Of a stretch of DNA of 64,000 nt, positions 33,300 to 44,440 are shown one piece after another. Below the pieces are notes generated by a model. It saw only the letters and a program-made list of their open reading frames with translations, was not told the DNA's origin and searched no databases. This stretch comes from Cavia porcellus (Eukaryota > Chordata > Mammalia > Rodentia > Caviidae): NCBI RefSeq assembly GCF_034190915.1, contig NW_026947484.1:72557482-72621481 (forward strand), read 5' to 3'. Within the stretch, counting starts at the first letter, position 1, and each line of letters starts with the position of its first letter. The position numbers were made by a program, and so were the translations under genes.

Positions 33300-35060
33300 T
33301 TCGTATTGCTTCATTTTTTTTAAAAAAATTGTGCTTTTGTAGACTCCAAGTCTTGAATGTCAAAAAAATAAAAATAACCGAAAATGAACAGCAGAAGACC
33401 ATCCCCAGAGGCCTGGACAGGCCTTTGAAATGGCTGAACATGATGGAAGTTACACATTCTGTGTAGTGAAAGGGCTGTGCACGCACATCAAGTGTTGGAC
33501 GGCACTTTGACACTACCCGCAAAAGCGTTGCCAAAGTTGGTGAAACTAAAAGTTTCTCTTCAAGGGAAGTGATGAAATATCAAGTTTCTCAAACATCTTT
33601 CAAATGTATCATCTGACAGTTCTGTTTTCACATTTCACTGTGCATAGCAAAACAAGGTAACCACTTCTGTGATGGGGATTTTACCAAAATGACCATGTTG
33701 TCTGGGAATAATTTCCTTTTTCATGGTTTCCCAGAAAAGCATAAAATTATGCAATGTATCTCTGAGATGCCACTTAGCAGATCGAGTCCTGCACATGGCA
33801 AGTAATGATAGTCAGCAGAGCACCAGTGCTTTACAAAAGGCAGCCTGGGATGTGAGGACAATCTGGCTGCATCATCTGTCACCCCACTTATTGCCAGGAC
33901 TGAGTCGGCTGATCTGGTTTACTAGGCAGGTGTCCACTTCCTCCCTCAGTGCTCCATATGCATCCCTCCCCAAAAGCAGATGATCTTCTCCAATACAGGA
34001 GGACCATTGGCTCAGCCACAGGTATACAAGTAGCTGCACTTCCCTGCTAGAACCTTCAAATAGCTCTCAAAGATAGCTTGTTATTCATGTGCTCAGATGA
34101 AAGCACAGATATGAATAATCAGGCAAGGTAAGCAGTAATTTTGCATTATGCTGTTGATGACATCATGAGAGAAGAGCTGGTGAAACTATTGTCTTTGGCT
34201 GGAAGAATACAAGCAATCAATATCTACAATGCTGTGATGGATGCTTTTTTGTCACAAGACAAAACACCAGAAAAAGTGGTTCTAATTACGAGTGATGAGG
34301 CACCTTGCATGATGGAGGCAACATCTGGTTTCATGCAGTTCTTTGTTAAAGAAGCAAAACATCCACTCATTCAGCTTCACTATATTACTCACCAAGAGGC
34401 TCTTTGTGCCAGGGAAAGCAAAAATTATACAATAACCTCAAAGATGTCCAAATATGGAGAGTTATGTCATGGCTCATGCTCTTAATTTTTGAGTTTCAAG
34501 CACTTCTTGATGAGATTAAGGCACAGTACTTACGCACAATAATGCTTTACTTATGCACAATGATGTCATAGAACAGAAGACAACTCCTGGAAAGATCTGT
34601 AGCCTACTTGGATGAAATCAGGTTGTTTATGAATGAAAAAAGACAAGAATATCTATGGCTCATTAATATAACCTGGCTTAACTTCCTCATTTTTATTTTA
34701 TTTTATTGTTTGTTTTTAAAGATTTTACACTACATTTCAATGAACTGAACAAAAAATTAAAAGGTGCAAGAAAAACTGCAGAAAGGATATTTTGTGATAT
34801 CAAACATTTGAGAGCAGGCCTTTGAAACAGACCTTGAAAATAGGCAGCTGAAATATTTTCCAAATCTGAAAGTGCATTTAGAAAATTCTACATTTGCAGA
34901 TAACCCTGCAGACATCATGAAACCTACAAGGAATTTTCTAGCATTCTAACAGCTGCAAAAGAGTTTTAGTAACAGAATTTTACAGTTCCATAAGATGGAG
35001 GCAATCCTGTTTTCTTCTCCAGATAATGCTAAGTTTGAAGAACTTGATCTTTCCTAGTTA
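33300..35060 (+). pseudogene. hAT transposase (ZBED-like), decayed
   Basis: The best segment is 34141-34485. Its open reading DDIMREELVKLLSLAGR.. is followed by VLITSDEAP..M and HYITHQEALCAR. These match the catalytic core of Charlie/ZBED5-type hAT transposases (consensus TDGAPSM ... HC.IHQEAL), in which the Asp of the first motif is a catalytic residue and is kept here. The N-terminal BED finger cannot be read, and upstream traces (33500-33600) are out of frame. Downstream, 34490-35060 is related but frameshifted, with stops. Such a protein would cut and paste the element in the nucleus. This copy cannot, given its broken frame. Confidence 0.75.
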
Positions 35061-35662
35061 TGTTGGTTAGATTTTGGAAATCTGGAAATGTAGCTATTGG
35101 AATTTCAAGAAAGCTCTATCTGGAAAAATAAATTCTATGGTCTGTACACAGCACTTGAAAAGAGAGGGAAGATAGTATGAACAGATGACAAAGGACAGAA
35201 CAGTTGTTAGTGCTGAAAATGAAATCTGACAGGTATGCAATTCTCTCCAAATCTAAGTGTATGAAATCACTTGGGATTGCTTTTCTTACTTTGTTTGGAT
35301 TCTCTTATACTTGTGAGTTGTTGTTTCCAACTTTGAATTATATTACATTTGATACAAGAAACAAATGGATGGCCTGACTGTTGCTGTGTTGCTTCCAAAC
35401 TAATGAAGTATGAGTCAAGGTTTGACAAATTACTAAGTACACATACATCCAGAAAGATCACATTAATTGTACAAAAGCGTGCCAAATACACACTCTTACC
35501 TTCCAATTACTGAGTATTGAAAGCTCTGTTTTAGTTCTTTGTAAACTAAAATCTTAACATTCAGATTTAATGGCAATGTTGGCACTTCGTGATAAATAAG
35601 TGGGTTTGGGACTGCAGCTGGGTAACTTGGTCTCTGAAAGGTTCGCCATCACTGCCCTAGGC

Positions 35663-36129
35663 TAGGGCAATTGTCCACACTGATCACATTGGCAGACAGA
35701 GAAAGTGACCAGTGCACTGAACTGTGTGCTGTCTATAGGCAGCAGGTTGGAAGTAGCTGTCAAGCCGTCTGCTTGACTTAGTGTAAACACTTTCAGATCA
35801 GCCCCCACCCCACCCCTGACCCCCCAAAATACACAACTAGCCCAGCTTCTCATGCAGAGGGCAGGATTCCCATGGTCTTTCCAGCCTAAGCTTAAACTTC
35901 TTAGGGGGCCCATGTCTAGCCTGAGCCCTCTCTGCAATTGTCTCTTGTGGCCATCTGCCACCCAGTCACTGGGGTAGCATGATCCCCAAAACTGTTGCTC
36001 TGTAGCTTATTATTAACCACTTAACAGTTCACACTAGGCCTCACGTGGGCAGCACACCTGGTTACACACTGAGCATCACGAGCTCCACTGGAGTAGGTAT
36101 CTTTTCAGTCAATTTCTGCTTGCAGGAGA
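35663..36129. other. Unrecognised, right flank of the hAT insertion
   Basis: Continuation of the host sequence interrupted at 32454. C-rich tract at 35800-35825. No gene recognised. Confidence 0.35.
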
Positions 36130-36800
36130 TACACTCACAGGTCTACTTGTTTTGTATCAGCTTTTTTTGCATACTTTTTGCCTTTGATATTTCTTTCTAG
36201 TGAAATCTAATAAATTCTAGTTATCTTTTTACTAATTTGTGTTTGTTTGTGAAAAATAACCTGTAATTTTGTGCTACAACCTATAAAAATCCTTATAATA
36301 AAGATCCGTCCATTTTATTTCATCTTTCAAAGGATCAACTCTTTAATTCACTGGTTCCTTGTACTGTTTTCTTAGTTTGCATTTATTTCTGCTCTGATCT
36401 TATAATTTCCTTCCTTGTTCAAGATTTGGGCTTGACTCGCTTTCCTTTTGCTAGAAGAGGTTCAACATTAGTTTATTTGAGCTCACTGTTTTCCTCATGT
36501 GGGTATTCACTGCTATAAATTTCCTTCATAGAAGTGCTTTGGGTCCTGTAGGTTCTGCTAGGTTGTGTTAGCATTATCATTTAATTGTAGAAACTAATTT
36601 CTTCTTTAATTTCATCTGTGGCCCATTAGATGCTCAGGAAGGTGTTATTTAATTTCCATGTGTTTATGAAGTTCTTGTGGTTTCTTTTGCCATTGATTTC
36701 CAATTTCATTGCATTATGGTCTGATGATATGCATGGCATAATTCAATTCCTTTGCATTTACTTAATCATGTTCTCTGAGCCAGTATGTGACCTGTTGGGA
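36130..36800 (-). mobile_element. L1 ORF2 fragment (reverse transcriptase region)
   Basis: Reverse complement of L1 ORF2: ctctgatcttataatttccttcc, cactgctataaatttccttc, gtgttatttaatttccatgtg, gatttccaatttcattgcatt and atggtctgatgatatgcatgg. Confidence 0.75.
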
Positions 36801-36864
36801 AGAATGTCCCATGCTGCCCTGGATTTCTTCTCCAAATGTTAGCCTGCCATGTGGAAGGAACTAC

Positions 36865-37190
36865 TTTCAGAAAAAAGCTCCATGTTGTTTCTGCAGTTTA
36901 CAGTAGCTGTGTGTTTTCTTGGGGCTAGCATCGCAGGCCTGGCCCCCCATTTCCCCCTGCAGCTGCTGACCCTTTCTGGGCTTATCCTTTGATAGCAGAG
37001 ACAAGTCTCCTTCCGTGGAAGGCAGAGTCAGCTTTCCAGGCTGTTTCACCTTTTTTTCTGTATTATGCTGTTTCTCCAGTTTCTCTGCATTTTCTAGTTT
37101 TCCTCTGAAGAGCTATTTTTTTTTTTTTTTAACTTCTTCATTCAGTTGTTTTTCAGGCATCTCCATTCCAGGCCCCGAGAGTCTATATTT
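36865..37190 (-). pseudogene. Possible processed pseudogene, unidentified
   Basis: On the minus strand an A/G-rich, Lys/Ser/Glu-rich reading appears (MPEKQLNEEVKKKK... around 37160-37115, then KQPGKLTLPSTEGDLSLLSK at 37046-36987) with a frame change between the pieces. It sits between two L1 fragments and its base composition differs from theirs, which suggests a retro-inserted mRNA piece. I do not recognise the parent gene. The alternative is a divergent L1 5' region. Confidence 0.3.
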
Positions 37191-37249
37191 ATTTTGCTGT
37201 CAGTCTTTACTCTGCTATTTTTAATCTCATTAGTCTTTTTCATAAGTAT

Positions 37250-37760
37250 TTCTGGAAATTGTTTCTATATTCTGAATATAAGTGTATAAATACTTCCTCC
37301 AAATTTAAACTCATTTTCCCTCTTTCGTTTACAAAAGTCCTTACATTTATTGTAGTCAAATTTATTATTTTTATCTTTTACTATCAGTACTGTTTCTTGC
37401 TTACAAAATCATTGTGCTGTCCTCTTAAAGATATTTTCTCTATTTTCTTCCAATCATTTTGAAGTTCTGGCTTCATATGTACATCTGTATTGATATTTAT
37501 CATGTGAGGAAAAAATCAAATTTCAATTCAATCACCTATTACAGCAGGAATGTTTGCCAAGAACTACTTTCTCAACTGATTTGTAATGTGGTATCTTCCA
37601 TATATTAGCATCAACATTTCTGTTTTTCTTTATACCAAAGTTAACGATCTTACTTAGCACACTTTTCAGAGAATCTTGGTATCCACTTGGTCAGTCTTGT
37701 CGCTCAGTTCTTTTTGAATCAAGTTGTGAGACAAAACCATCTTGGCAAGGATTATCATCT
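37250..37760 (-). mobile_element. Old L1M ORF2 fragment
   Basis: ttattgtagtcaaatttattatt, aaagatattttctctattttcttcc and ttttcaatttcaattcaatc-like order of a minus-strand L1M, diverged. Confidence 0.55.
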
Positions 37761-37784
37761 TGGCAATATAAACACATTCCTTCA

Positions 37785-38125
37785 TCTATTAGATTGAATG
37801 ATGGCTCCAAAAGAAATGTCAATATTCTTCCCCCTGGAAACTATGAATATAATCTTACCTTAACAATCTCATAATGATATAGTCCTGGCATAGCCTTAAT
37901 ATAGCAAAATGTCATAAGTGACACAAGAGAAAGATATATGGTTACAGAGGAGACAAGCTGTGTGAAGACAGAGACAGAGATTAGAGTTCCACAACCACCC
38001 AGAGTCACCAGAAGCTGGAGGAAGCAAGGACGGATTCTCCCCTAGCATCTTCAGAAGGAATGTGGTCCTGTCAATATCCTGATTTTGTACCTCTAGCATC
38101 CAAAACTGTGAGAAAATAGTTTGAA
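37785..38125 (+). mobile_element. MLT1 MaLR LTR
   Basis: gatggctccaaaagaaatgtc, ccctggaaactatgaatat, gtgtgaagacagagacagagat, caccagaagctggaggaagc, ggacggattctcccctag and catccaaaactgtgagaaaat follow MLT1 closely. Non-coding. Confidence 0.85.
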
Positions 38126-38262
38126 AGCCAGGCGTGGTGATGCACACCTGTAAGCCCAGCACTCAGGAGGCTGTGGCAGAAGGATTATTGCAAGTTTGAG
38201 AACAATCTGGGCAATAAAGTGAGCTCAAGGCCTGCCTGACCCACATAGAGAGACTTTGACGA

Positions 38263-38310
<48 letters not shown>

Positions 38311-38312
38311 AA

Positions 38313-38364
<52 letters not shown>

Positions 38365-38373
38365 AAAGAAAAG
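38126..38373 (+). mobile_element. B1 SINE with expanded (GAAA)n tail
   Basis: gccaggcgtggtgatgcacacctgtaagcc..ggctgtggcagaaggattattgc then (gaaa)n from about 38261 to 38373, an expanded SINE tail. The minus-strand Phe/Ser-rich ORF across it is not a gene. Confidence 0.85.
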
Positions 38374-38892
38374 AAACTTTAATAATTTGTTTTGGTAGCC
38401 CTAGGAAACTCATATATTTTCCATAAAGTTTTATAACTTCTTATTAATGATCTCATATTATTTTTATATTTATTTCCAAATCCTTTCTATTGCTATCATA
38501 AATAGCATCTTTTAAAATTTATTTTGTTAGTGGTTTATTGGTGATATTCAGGAAAGCTATTAGTATTTTGACATGGATCTTTTACCAGAAAGTCTGACAA
38601 AATTTTTATTTTAATAAACATGTGATAATATCTTATTAAAACCTTGTATGCAAGCAAGAAAAAAAATGTGCTTTGAAGTTCAATTAAAATATTTATTCCT
38701 GGTAGAAAAGTTTATAGGAAAATAAAACAGATATTCACTGTTAGACTAGATATATACCCCAAAACTCATCTCATTAAAGGTCATTTGACCCTTGATTGGC
38801 AGCTGATGATACACAATTGACGCAGAATAAGTTTCCATTACATCAAAATTACTGTAAACTTCCAGGAAGATCTGTTAGAAATCCTAGTTCTT
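38374..38892. other. No recognised feature
   Basis: AT-rich, nothing recognised. Its last 17 bases are the target duplication of the next SINE. Confidence 0.4.
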
Positions 38893-39011
38893 AGGGCTGG
38901 GGATTTAGCTCAGCAGCATAAGCACCTGCCTTGCAAGCAGGCAGTCGTAAGTTCGATCCCCAGTACCGATAAAAAGGAAAAAGACCAAAAAAAAAAAAAA
39001 CGAAAACTATA
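38893..39011 (+). mobile_element. ID-type SINE, intact, with 17-bp target duplication
   Basis: ggctggggatttagctcagcagcataagcacctgccttgcaagcagg...gttcgatccccagtacc, then an A-rich tail. A-box and B-box like elements are well kept and the anticodon position reads TGC (Ala). Perfect 17-bp duplication tagaaatcctagttctt at 38876-38892 and 39012-39028. One of the youngest insertions in the window. Confidence 0.95.
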
Positions 39012-39028
39012 TAGAAATCCTAGTTCTT

Positions 39029-39387
39029 CCCGGAAGGAGGGTATGAATTATAGCCTATAAAAGGATTTTCTCCCCAAACATTATTTCTTTTATACTGAGA
39101 TCATTGCTTCACCAACAGATCTTCCAACTTTAACTCCTGGTCATTTCCAATTCATTCCCCAATCTTCAACCCTTTAAAAAACACTGTTGCCCAGCTAATC
39201 TGGTTACCAGTACTCACTAGCAAAGCCTCCTTGAAGTCAAAATCCCTGAACGGCCGGTTATCCTGCAGAATGTGGTACCTCAGTCTTAAGTCTCACCTCT
39301 CGTCACTCTTGTCTTTGTACCCTAGATTATGGCCCCAGTAGGTTTCTCTCAGCTTTAGAGAATAATATTCCTTTGCCTTGTCAAATA
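39029..39387. other. No recognised feature
   Basis: No gene or repeat recognised. Confidence 0.4.
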
Positions 39388-39697
39388 CAGGTATCCTCCA
39401 TATCCATGGTCACAGCAGACACCAAATCCAAGGATGTTTAAGTCCTTTATAGAAACTGAAGTATTCTTTTCATACCTACACACATTCTCTCACATACTTT
39501 AAACCATCTCTAGATTACTCATAACATCTACTACAAGACAAATGGTATGTAAATAATTGTACTGTATTGTCTGTGGGACAGAGTAATGATGAAAAAGTCT
39601 ATACATATTCACTACAGATGCAATTTATTAAAACTATTTTCTATGCATTGCTGATTGAATGCCAAATGTGGAACCCATGGATGTTAAAGACTGACTG
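39388..39697 (+). mobile_element. MER2-like Tigger MITE with TA duplication
   Basis: caggtatcctccatatccatgg..ctttaaaccatctctagattac..ggaacccatggatgttaaag..ctgactg, the body of a TcMar-Tigger MITE. Flanked by TA on both sides (39386-39387, 39698-39699). Confidence 0.8.
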
Positions 39698-39699
39698 TA

Positions 39700-39875
39700 C
39701 TTCTGTAAGTTATTTCCTCTACTCAGAATCCTTTTTCCCCATTTCTCCCCTAAGTCCTATCTTTTACTGCTCAGTTAAAAGTCGCTTCTGCAGTATCCCT
39801 CAACATAAGTTAGAATACCATTTTCTTGTTTCTTTTAATCCCAAAATCTTTCCTATCAGTACTCATGGATTTTTC
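39700..39875 (+). mobile_element. L2 fragment
   Basis: tcctctactcagaatcctttttcccc..ctgctcagttaaaagtcgcttct follows the L2 3' region (tggaatgctcttcc...cagctcaaatgtcacctcct). Confidence 0.5.
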
Positions 39876-39879
39876 CCTA

Positions 39880-40165
39880 CTAATTTTAAATTTTTTATTT
39901 TTAAATTCATATTCACTGGGGAATTCATTTCCTGTTGTTGCACAGTTCTGAGATTTAACAAGTGTATAGTCATGTTGCCACTACCACACACAAGACTACT
40001 CACCCCCAAATTTCTTCATACTATCTTTTTTGCAATCAATCTCTACTTTCACTTGCAACCCATGATAACCACTATAGTATTTCCTTTTCCAAATTGTAAT
40101 TTAAATGATATCAAAGAATATGCAAACCTCTACATATGACTTCTGGGATTCACTGCAATGCCGTT
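39880..40165 (-). mobile_element. Old L1M 3'UTR
   Basis: tttaacaagtgtatagtcatgttgcc..accaca, acttgcaacccatgataacc and tgatatcaaagaatatgc follow the minus-strand L1M/L1ME 3' region. Confidence 0.5.
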
Positions 40166-40174
40166 ATAATACGC

Positions 40175-40604
40175 TGTGTTAGCTTGAGAAGCCTAGAAGC
40201 TTAACTAAGTAACTCAGCAGCTCTCCATGCTGGTGTACAAAGTATATGCCCTTCACTCTTGAGAAGGTCAGAGGTTTAACTAAGTGACTCAGCAGGAGGC
40301 CAAGGTCTTAACCTTATAAACATCCTCAGCATGTGCAAGAGGAAGGTGTGGCAATGGGGTAAGTGCTACATCCACCGAGTGGCATAGCCTGCTTACAGTG
40401 TGAGGGAGAAAAGGGGCTTGTGCTCCCTCTTTTGCTCTTGCTGCTTTTGCTGTCTTCTGCTGCAGTGAACTGTTACCCCTGGGCCATGCCACCTTGATTA
40501 TGGACTCAAAACCTTCACAAACTGTGAGCTAAATAAACTCCCCCTCCCTTAATTTGGGGTGTTGAGTATTTTGTCTCAGGAATGACAGAAAAGTAACTAA
40601 AACA
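40175..40604 (+). mobile_element. MaLR-type solo LTR
   Basis: TGTGTTAGCTTGAGAAGCC start; ccatgccaccttgattatgg, ctgtgagctaaataaactcc and gagtattttgtctcaggaatg, then ..actaaaaca end, as in the LTR at 16123-16477. It contains an internal near-duplicate (agaagcttaactaagtaactcagcag / agaggtttaactaagtgactcagcag). Flanking duplication not clear. Confidence 0.75.
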
Positions 40605-40887
40605 GTAGGTGTTCCATACCCAGAATATGATGAGCCAGTTTAGTTGAGCATTTCTTACATAAATTAACACAATCAGTTACCATCTCACTGTACATTGTCC
40701 TAAATACTTGGGCAGTTTGTTTTCCTAACACTGAGTTTTGAGGGTTTTTATGTTTTCTAAACACATATTCTTTATCAGACATATGATTTTCAAATATTTT
40801 CTTCTTGTGTATAGCTAATAATTCTTGTAACTGTCTTTTGGAGAAAAAGGGTTTTTAGTTTAGATGAAATCTAATTTATCTGGTTTT

Positions 40888-41520
40888 ACGCCATGTTGGA
40901 ACTTAGGACTCTGGGAAGCCAAGCCAGCACCTCCCCTCCCTGGTAAGTGGAGGCAGGGTGGCAGACTGCAGCCAATCCAGGGGGAGAACTAGCAGTGTCT
41001 CCTGAAATCCACTCCATGTTGGAACTGAGGATGCAGTGAAAACAAATGACCTTCTGCCTCCCTGCTTAGCAATAGTGAACCTACTGCTACATGGCCTAGA
41101 GTCAAATATCCCACTTCCCCTATCCTCCTTCTCCTCCCCCTCCCCGTCCACTAGCAACAGCAAGTGGGAACCAGAAATCTGAGCATCTCCTGGGAGGTTG
41201 ACCATAGCAAATAAGGAGGACTTCCTTCTACCATTTCTTTGAAGGCAAATATTTTTATTACTGTTAGGCTCTTTTCTGATTAGTGGTACTGCTCTATTCA
41301 ATATTCTGTTTTGATAAGTTCTATAGTGTTCTACATTTCATCTCATTTTGATATACGGGATTGAAAGAACAACTATTATAAAGATAACAAAATATACTAT
41401 GATACCTATTACTGTTATCCCGGTAAACTGCTGTGAAGTTCTGTACCAATTTCACTGTACGATCTTAGTTGGCTTTATTCTGACTTATTCTGTTGTATAC
41501 TTTCAAAATAAAAAAAAAAA
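40888..41520 (+). mobile_element. Monomer-tailed composite retroelement with perfect 16-bp target duplication (copy M5)
   Basis: Flanked by taatttatctggtttt at 40872-40887 and 41521-41536, identical over 16 bases in the surrounding L1M, so both ends are fixed. It is 633 bp long: a GC-richer 5' module (40888-41280) containing two ccatgttggaact.agga marks (40891, 41013) and a pyrimidine-rich tract (41118-41148), then about 1.5 monomers (aacaactattataaagataac, actatgatacctattactg, tgaagttctgtacc) and an A-run. No ORF1 and no reverse transcriptase, so it would have moved using proteins supplied by L1. Confidence 0.85.
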
Positions 41521-41596
41521 TAATTTATCTGGTTTTTTTGTTTTCTTTTGCTTATTGTTTACTTTTTCTTTTATGGACATGCTTTCCTTTTCATTT

Positions 41597-42110
41597 TTTA
41601 TTTTATTTTAAATAGGATGAAATTAAACACAACAAAAGAGAACAAAATAGGACATAAGAAAGCAATGTAAGAGATAAAAATTTCAAAACTAGATGACCTG
41701 AGATCTTCACTGTCAATCATATTGTCTCTTGTTTTCTTCCAAATAGTTGTCCATGTCTTCACATACAGAGAATTCATACAAAACAACATAGTATAAAACT
41801 GATCCAAACAGAATGAAGAAAGTGTTTTAGGTCTTCAAAACCAGACAATAGGGAAGTCACTAATGGCTATGGCAGAGTCTCTCATTCTCTTAAAATAGTT
41901 GTCCATACTTTCGTGTATATTGAAGCTCAACAAAACAAAACAGGCAAGGAGGAGGGATTGCTTGGTTTCCCAGTTCTCCAGGTCCCAGCATGGTGAGGGT
42001 CCCAGTAAAGGCTGGTGGCTCCCATTCTGGGCTGCTGCAACCCGCCACACTCACAGCTGTTCACGGTGTGGGGTGGGGGCTGCTTCAAGCTGTTTCTAAT
42101 GAATTGACCA
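41597..42110 (-). mobile_element. Monomer-tailed composite retroelement (copy M6)
   Basis: Plus-strand T-rich start (ttttttattttattttaaat) is the reverse of an A-tail. Two monomers follow in reverse (aaatagttgtccatgtcttcac, ttcaaaaccagacaataggga, aaaatagttgtccatactttc), then a GC-rich 5' module (41945-42110, gggaggtcc..ctggtggctcccattctgggctgctg). The 5' boundary is approximate. It lies only 76 bp from copy M5, in the opposite orientation. Confidence 0.7.
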
Positions 42111-42560
42111 TTTCACTGCCCAAGTTCTGAAATGGCCAACGGACCATAGAAAAACTTCTCTTTAGGCTCCTGCTTGAAACCAGCAGCATCAGGAAACTGC
42201 CGACCTTGATTCAGGGCCAGAATGTGGACACGCTTTGTGTGTCACAGAAGTTTTTGACTCACAACCACAAAAATTTTTCCTTTTTTCTTCTGGGAAATTA
42301 TACAATACTTTTGCATTTTACATTTATCTCTGAGTAATTTTTAGGGTTTTTTTAAAGTATGAAGTATAGGTTAATGTGTTTTTAGTTTTGAAAAATGTAA
42401 TTGTTTGAAAAATGTAATTGAAAAATGTAATTGTTTTAGCACTATTTGTGAAGAAACTATGTTTTCTTGACCTTTGCCTGTTGGCCACATGCAATAGACA
42501 TAAAAATCTATTTTTTTTCATTAGGGTCAAAGAATCTACTTTGTAAGACTTCTATTCTTT

Positions 42561-44440
42561 ACACACTTTAAGGTCTACTTTAGAACGTACTACATGGTCT
42601 GCCTTAATGAATGTTCCAGGTTATACTGCAAAAAAATCTCCAAGGCTTTTATCCTTGTGGGTTTGCTGCCTATTTGTTCTACTGATCACTAAGAGGCTGG
42701 ATCTGTTGGCAATTATTGTTCTAGAGATTGCTGTGGGTACTGCAGTACACACCTCTTTCTTCATCTGCTTGGAGCTAGTATTTTGCAACCTCAAATAAAA
42801 CCAGGTGCCTTCTAGTCTAGTTGATTCCTTCACATTTGCCCCTTTATATTATAGTTGTCATTTGTATTACATTGCAACCACTGCTGGACAATGCTAACCT
42901 TTTTTGCTTTTAGCTATTACACACATTTGAAAGAATTTAAGGGGGGAAAGTCTACTGTATTTATCCAAATACATGCCACTTTTGTTGCTTATTTTTATTC
43001 TTGAAATTCCCAGACCTTCCTGCATGTCATTCCCTCCTGTCCAAAGAACTTGGAACTTACTTTATTATTTCTTTTAGAGTCCATTTGATGGTGACAAATT
43101 CTGTTCATCTTCCTTCACATGAAATATTATTTTGCCTACATTTGTGAAGGATATTTATTTTGTTGTATGTAGAATTCAGGGCTGATAATTCTTTTTCTCT
43201 CAGTAATTTACATTGCTTCACTCTCTTCTTAATTTTTATGCCCATTTTCCTATTCTAACACTGAGTTTTACAAGTTTTTATATTTTCTAGTTACAAGTTC
43301 CCTATCAGACATATGATTTCCAAATACTTTCTCCTGATCTATAGCTTATTGTTTCATCCTGATAAGAAATCCACCGTCATTGGAAACATTATTCTGAGCT
43401 TTTCTCTTTTCTTTTGTTTTTCTTTGGTTTTAGGAGTCTGTAAATTTTGTTAGCATTTTTAAGAGCCAAACTTTGACTCCACCCGCTCATTTCCACCTCT
43501 TTTTCTTTTATATTTAAATAGACTGTAGCTGTTTCTTCTTATTTTGTTTTTCCCTCTACTGGTTTGGAAGACACGTCCTCTTTTTTCTATTCTCTTAGTC
43601 ATTAAATAAAAATAGATACTTAGCTTCACAGAATACAAAGTTATCCTGTAACTATCTCACATACAAATATAAAGATTTTGGAATGTTTTCACTAGATCTA
43701 CCTTGTTGCTGCTTGTTATGCAGTCTACCTTAATTTTAGCTTCATACCATAACCACAGTTAGTATTCGTACCATGCATATATTTTTACACATCCCTACAT
43801 GTTACCATAATCTTTTCTCACTGTTTTATCTTACACCTCAAGATATCTTGAAGTACATTTCTTCTTCTTCTTCCTCCTCCTCCTCCTTCTTCTTGAAGTA
43901 CTTCTTTTCATAATTGTTTGAAGCAAGAGCCTTTTTTTGGTAAATTATATTTGTCTTTTATTGAAATGGCTTCATAATTTGTCTTTGTTCTTGGAAAAGC
44001 ATTTTTCTGAATGTACATTTCAGGTTTCTGGCTGTAGCATCTCACACTTTGAAAGGCTCTGTTACATGTTTTCTGTTTTTCACACCCTTAAAGTAAGGTG
44101 TCAACAGCAGCACTGTCCTTCCTTTGTGATATCTTTTCTCTTTAGCTATTTTGAGAATCTTAATTCTGTAAGTTGAATTTGAATTATCTAAACTTCATCA
44201 AATTACCAACCATAAAGTCCTGGAAATTTTTATTTTAATCTTTTTTCAACTTTGTCACCCTTTCTTCCTCTATCCTTCATTTGTCACATTTTCCCAGATC
44301 TTACTATTTCTAAGCAGCTGTTACTTCTTTTTATCTACATACTGTTACTTATTTTTATTTTCCTTAATTTTTACTTCATTGAGTTTTCTGCTCTTTAGAA
44401 CTTCCATTGTATTTTAAACTTTACTTATTTCTATATCCAG
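42561..44440 (-). mobile_element. Old L1M/L1ME ORF2 and 3' region
   Basis: Minus-strand marks: aaatattattttgcctacatttgtgaagg, tgtagaattcagggctgataa, ttaagagccaaactttgactcc, gttttctgttttt..aaaggctctgttaca and tcattgagttttctgctctttag. Highly diverged. A CTT/CTC-rich microsatellite lies at 43858-43895. Confidence 0.55.

Larger units (their letters stand above)
32455..35654 (+). mobile_element. Full-size hAT DNA transposon with 8-bp target duplication
   Basis: Terminal inverted repeats CAGGGGTGGTGAACCT at the left and AGGTTCGCCATCACTG at the right (13 of 16 paired). Flanked by TCCTAGGC (32447-32454) and CCCTAGGC (35655-35662), the 8-bp duplication typical of hAT. At 3,200 bp it is the size of an autonomous element. 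The interior holds a decayed transposase (below) and AT-rich microsatellite expansion at 32700-33075. The superfamily is certain. I place it in the Charlie/ZBED5-like group from the transposase sequence, but I do not name the subfamily. Confidence 0.9.
40605..42560 (-). mobile_element. Old L1M fragment interrupted by two monomer-tailed elements
   Basis: gttttgagggtttttatgttttc, tctttatcagacatatgatt and tttagtttagatgaaatctaattt are minus-strand L1M. It resumes at 41521 (taatttatctggttttttt..ttatggacatgc) and is broken again by the element at 41597-42110. 42111-42560 is AT-rich with no clear family. Confidence 0.55.

Noticed and set aside
38225..38413. Phe/Ser-rich minus-strand ORF
   Set aside because: Product of the (GAAA)n tract in a B1 tail.
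38893..39011. tRNA-Ala gene
   Set aside because: Lacks a closed acceptor stem, carries an A-tail and has 17-bp target duplications: it is a SINE.
39567..40139. Longest ORF of the window (190 codons, plus strand)
   Set aside because: It runs through the end of a MER2 MITE, an L2 piece and a reversed L1M 3'UTR. The translation is Phe/Ile-rich with no domain, so it is open by chance.
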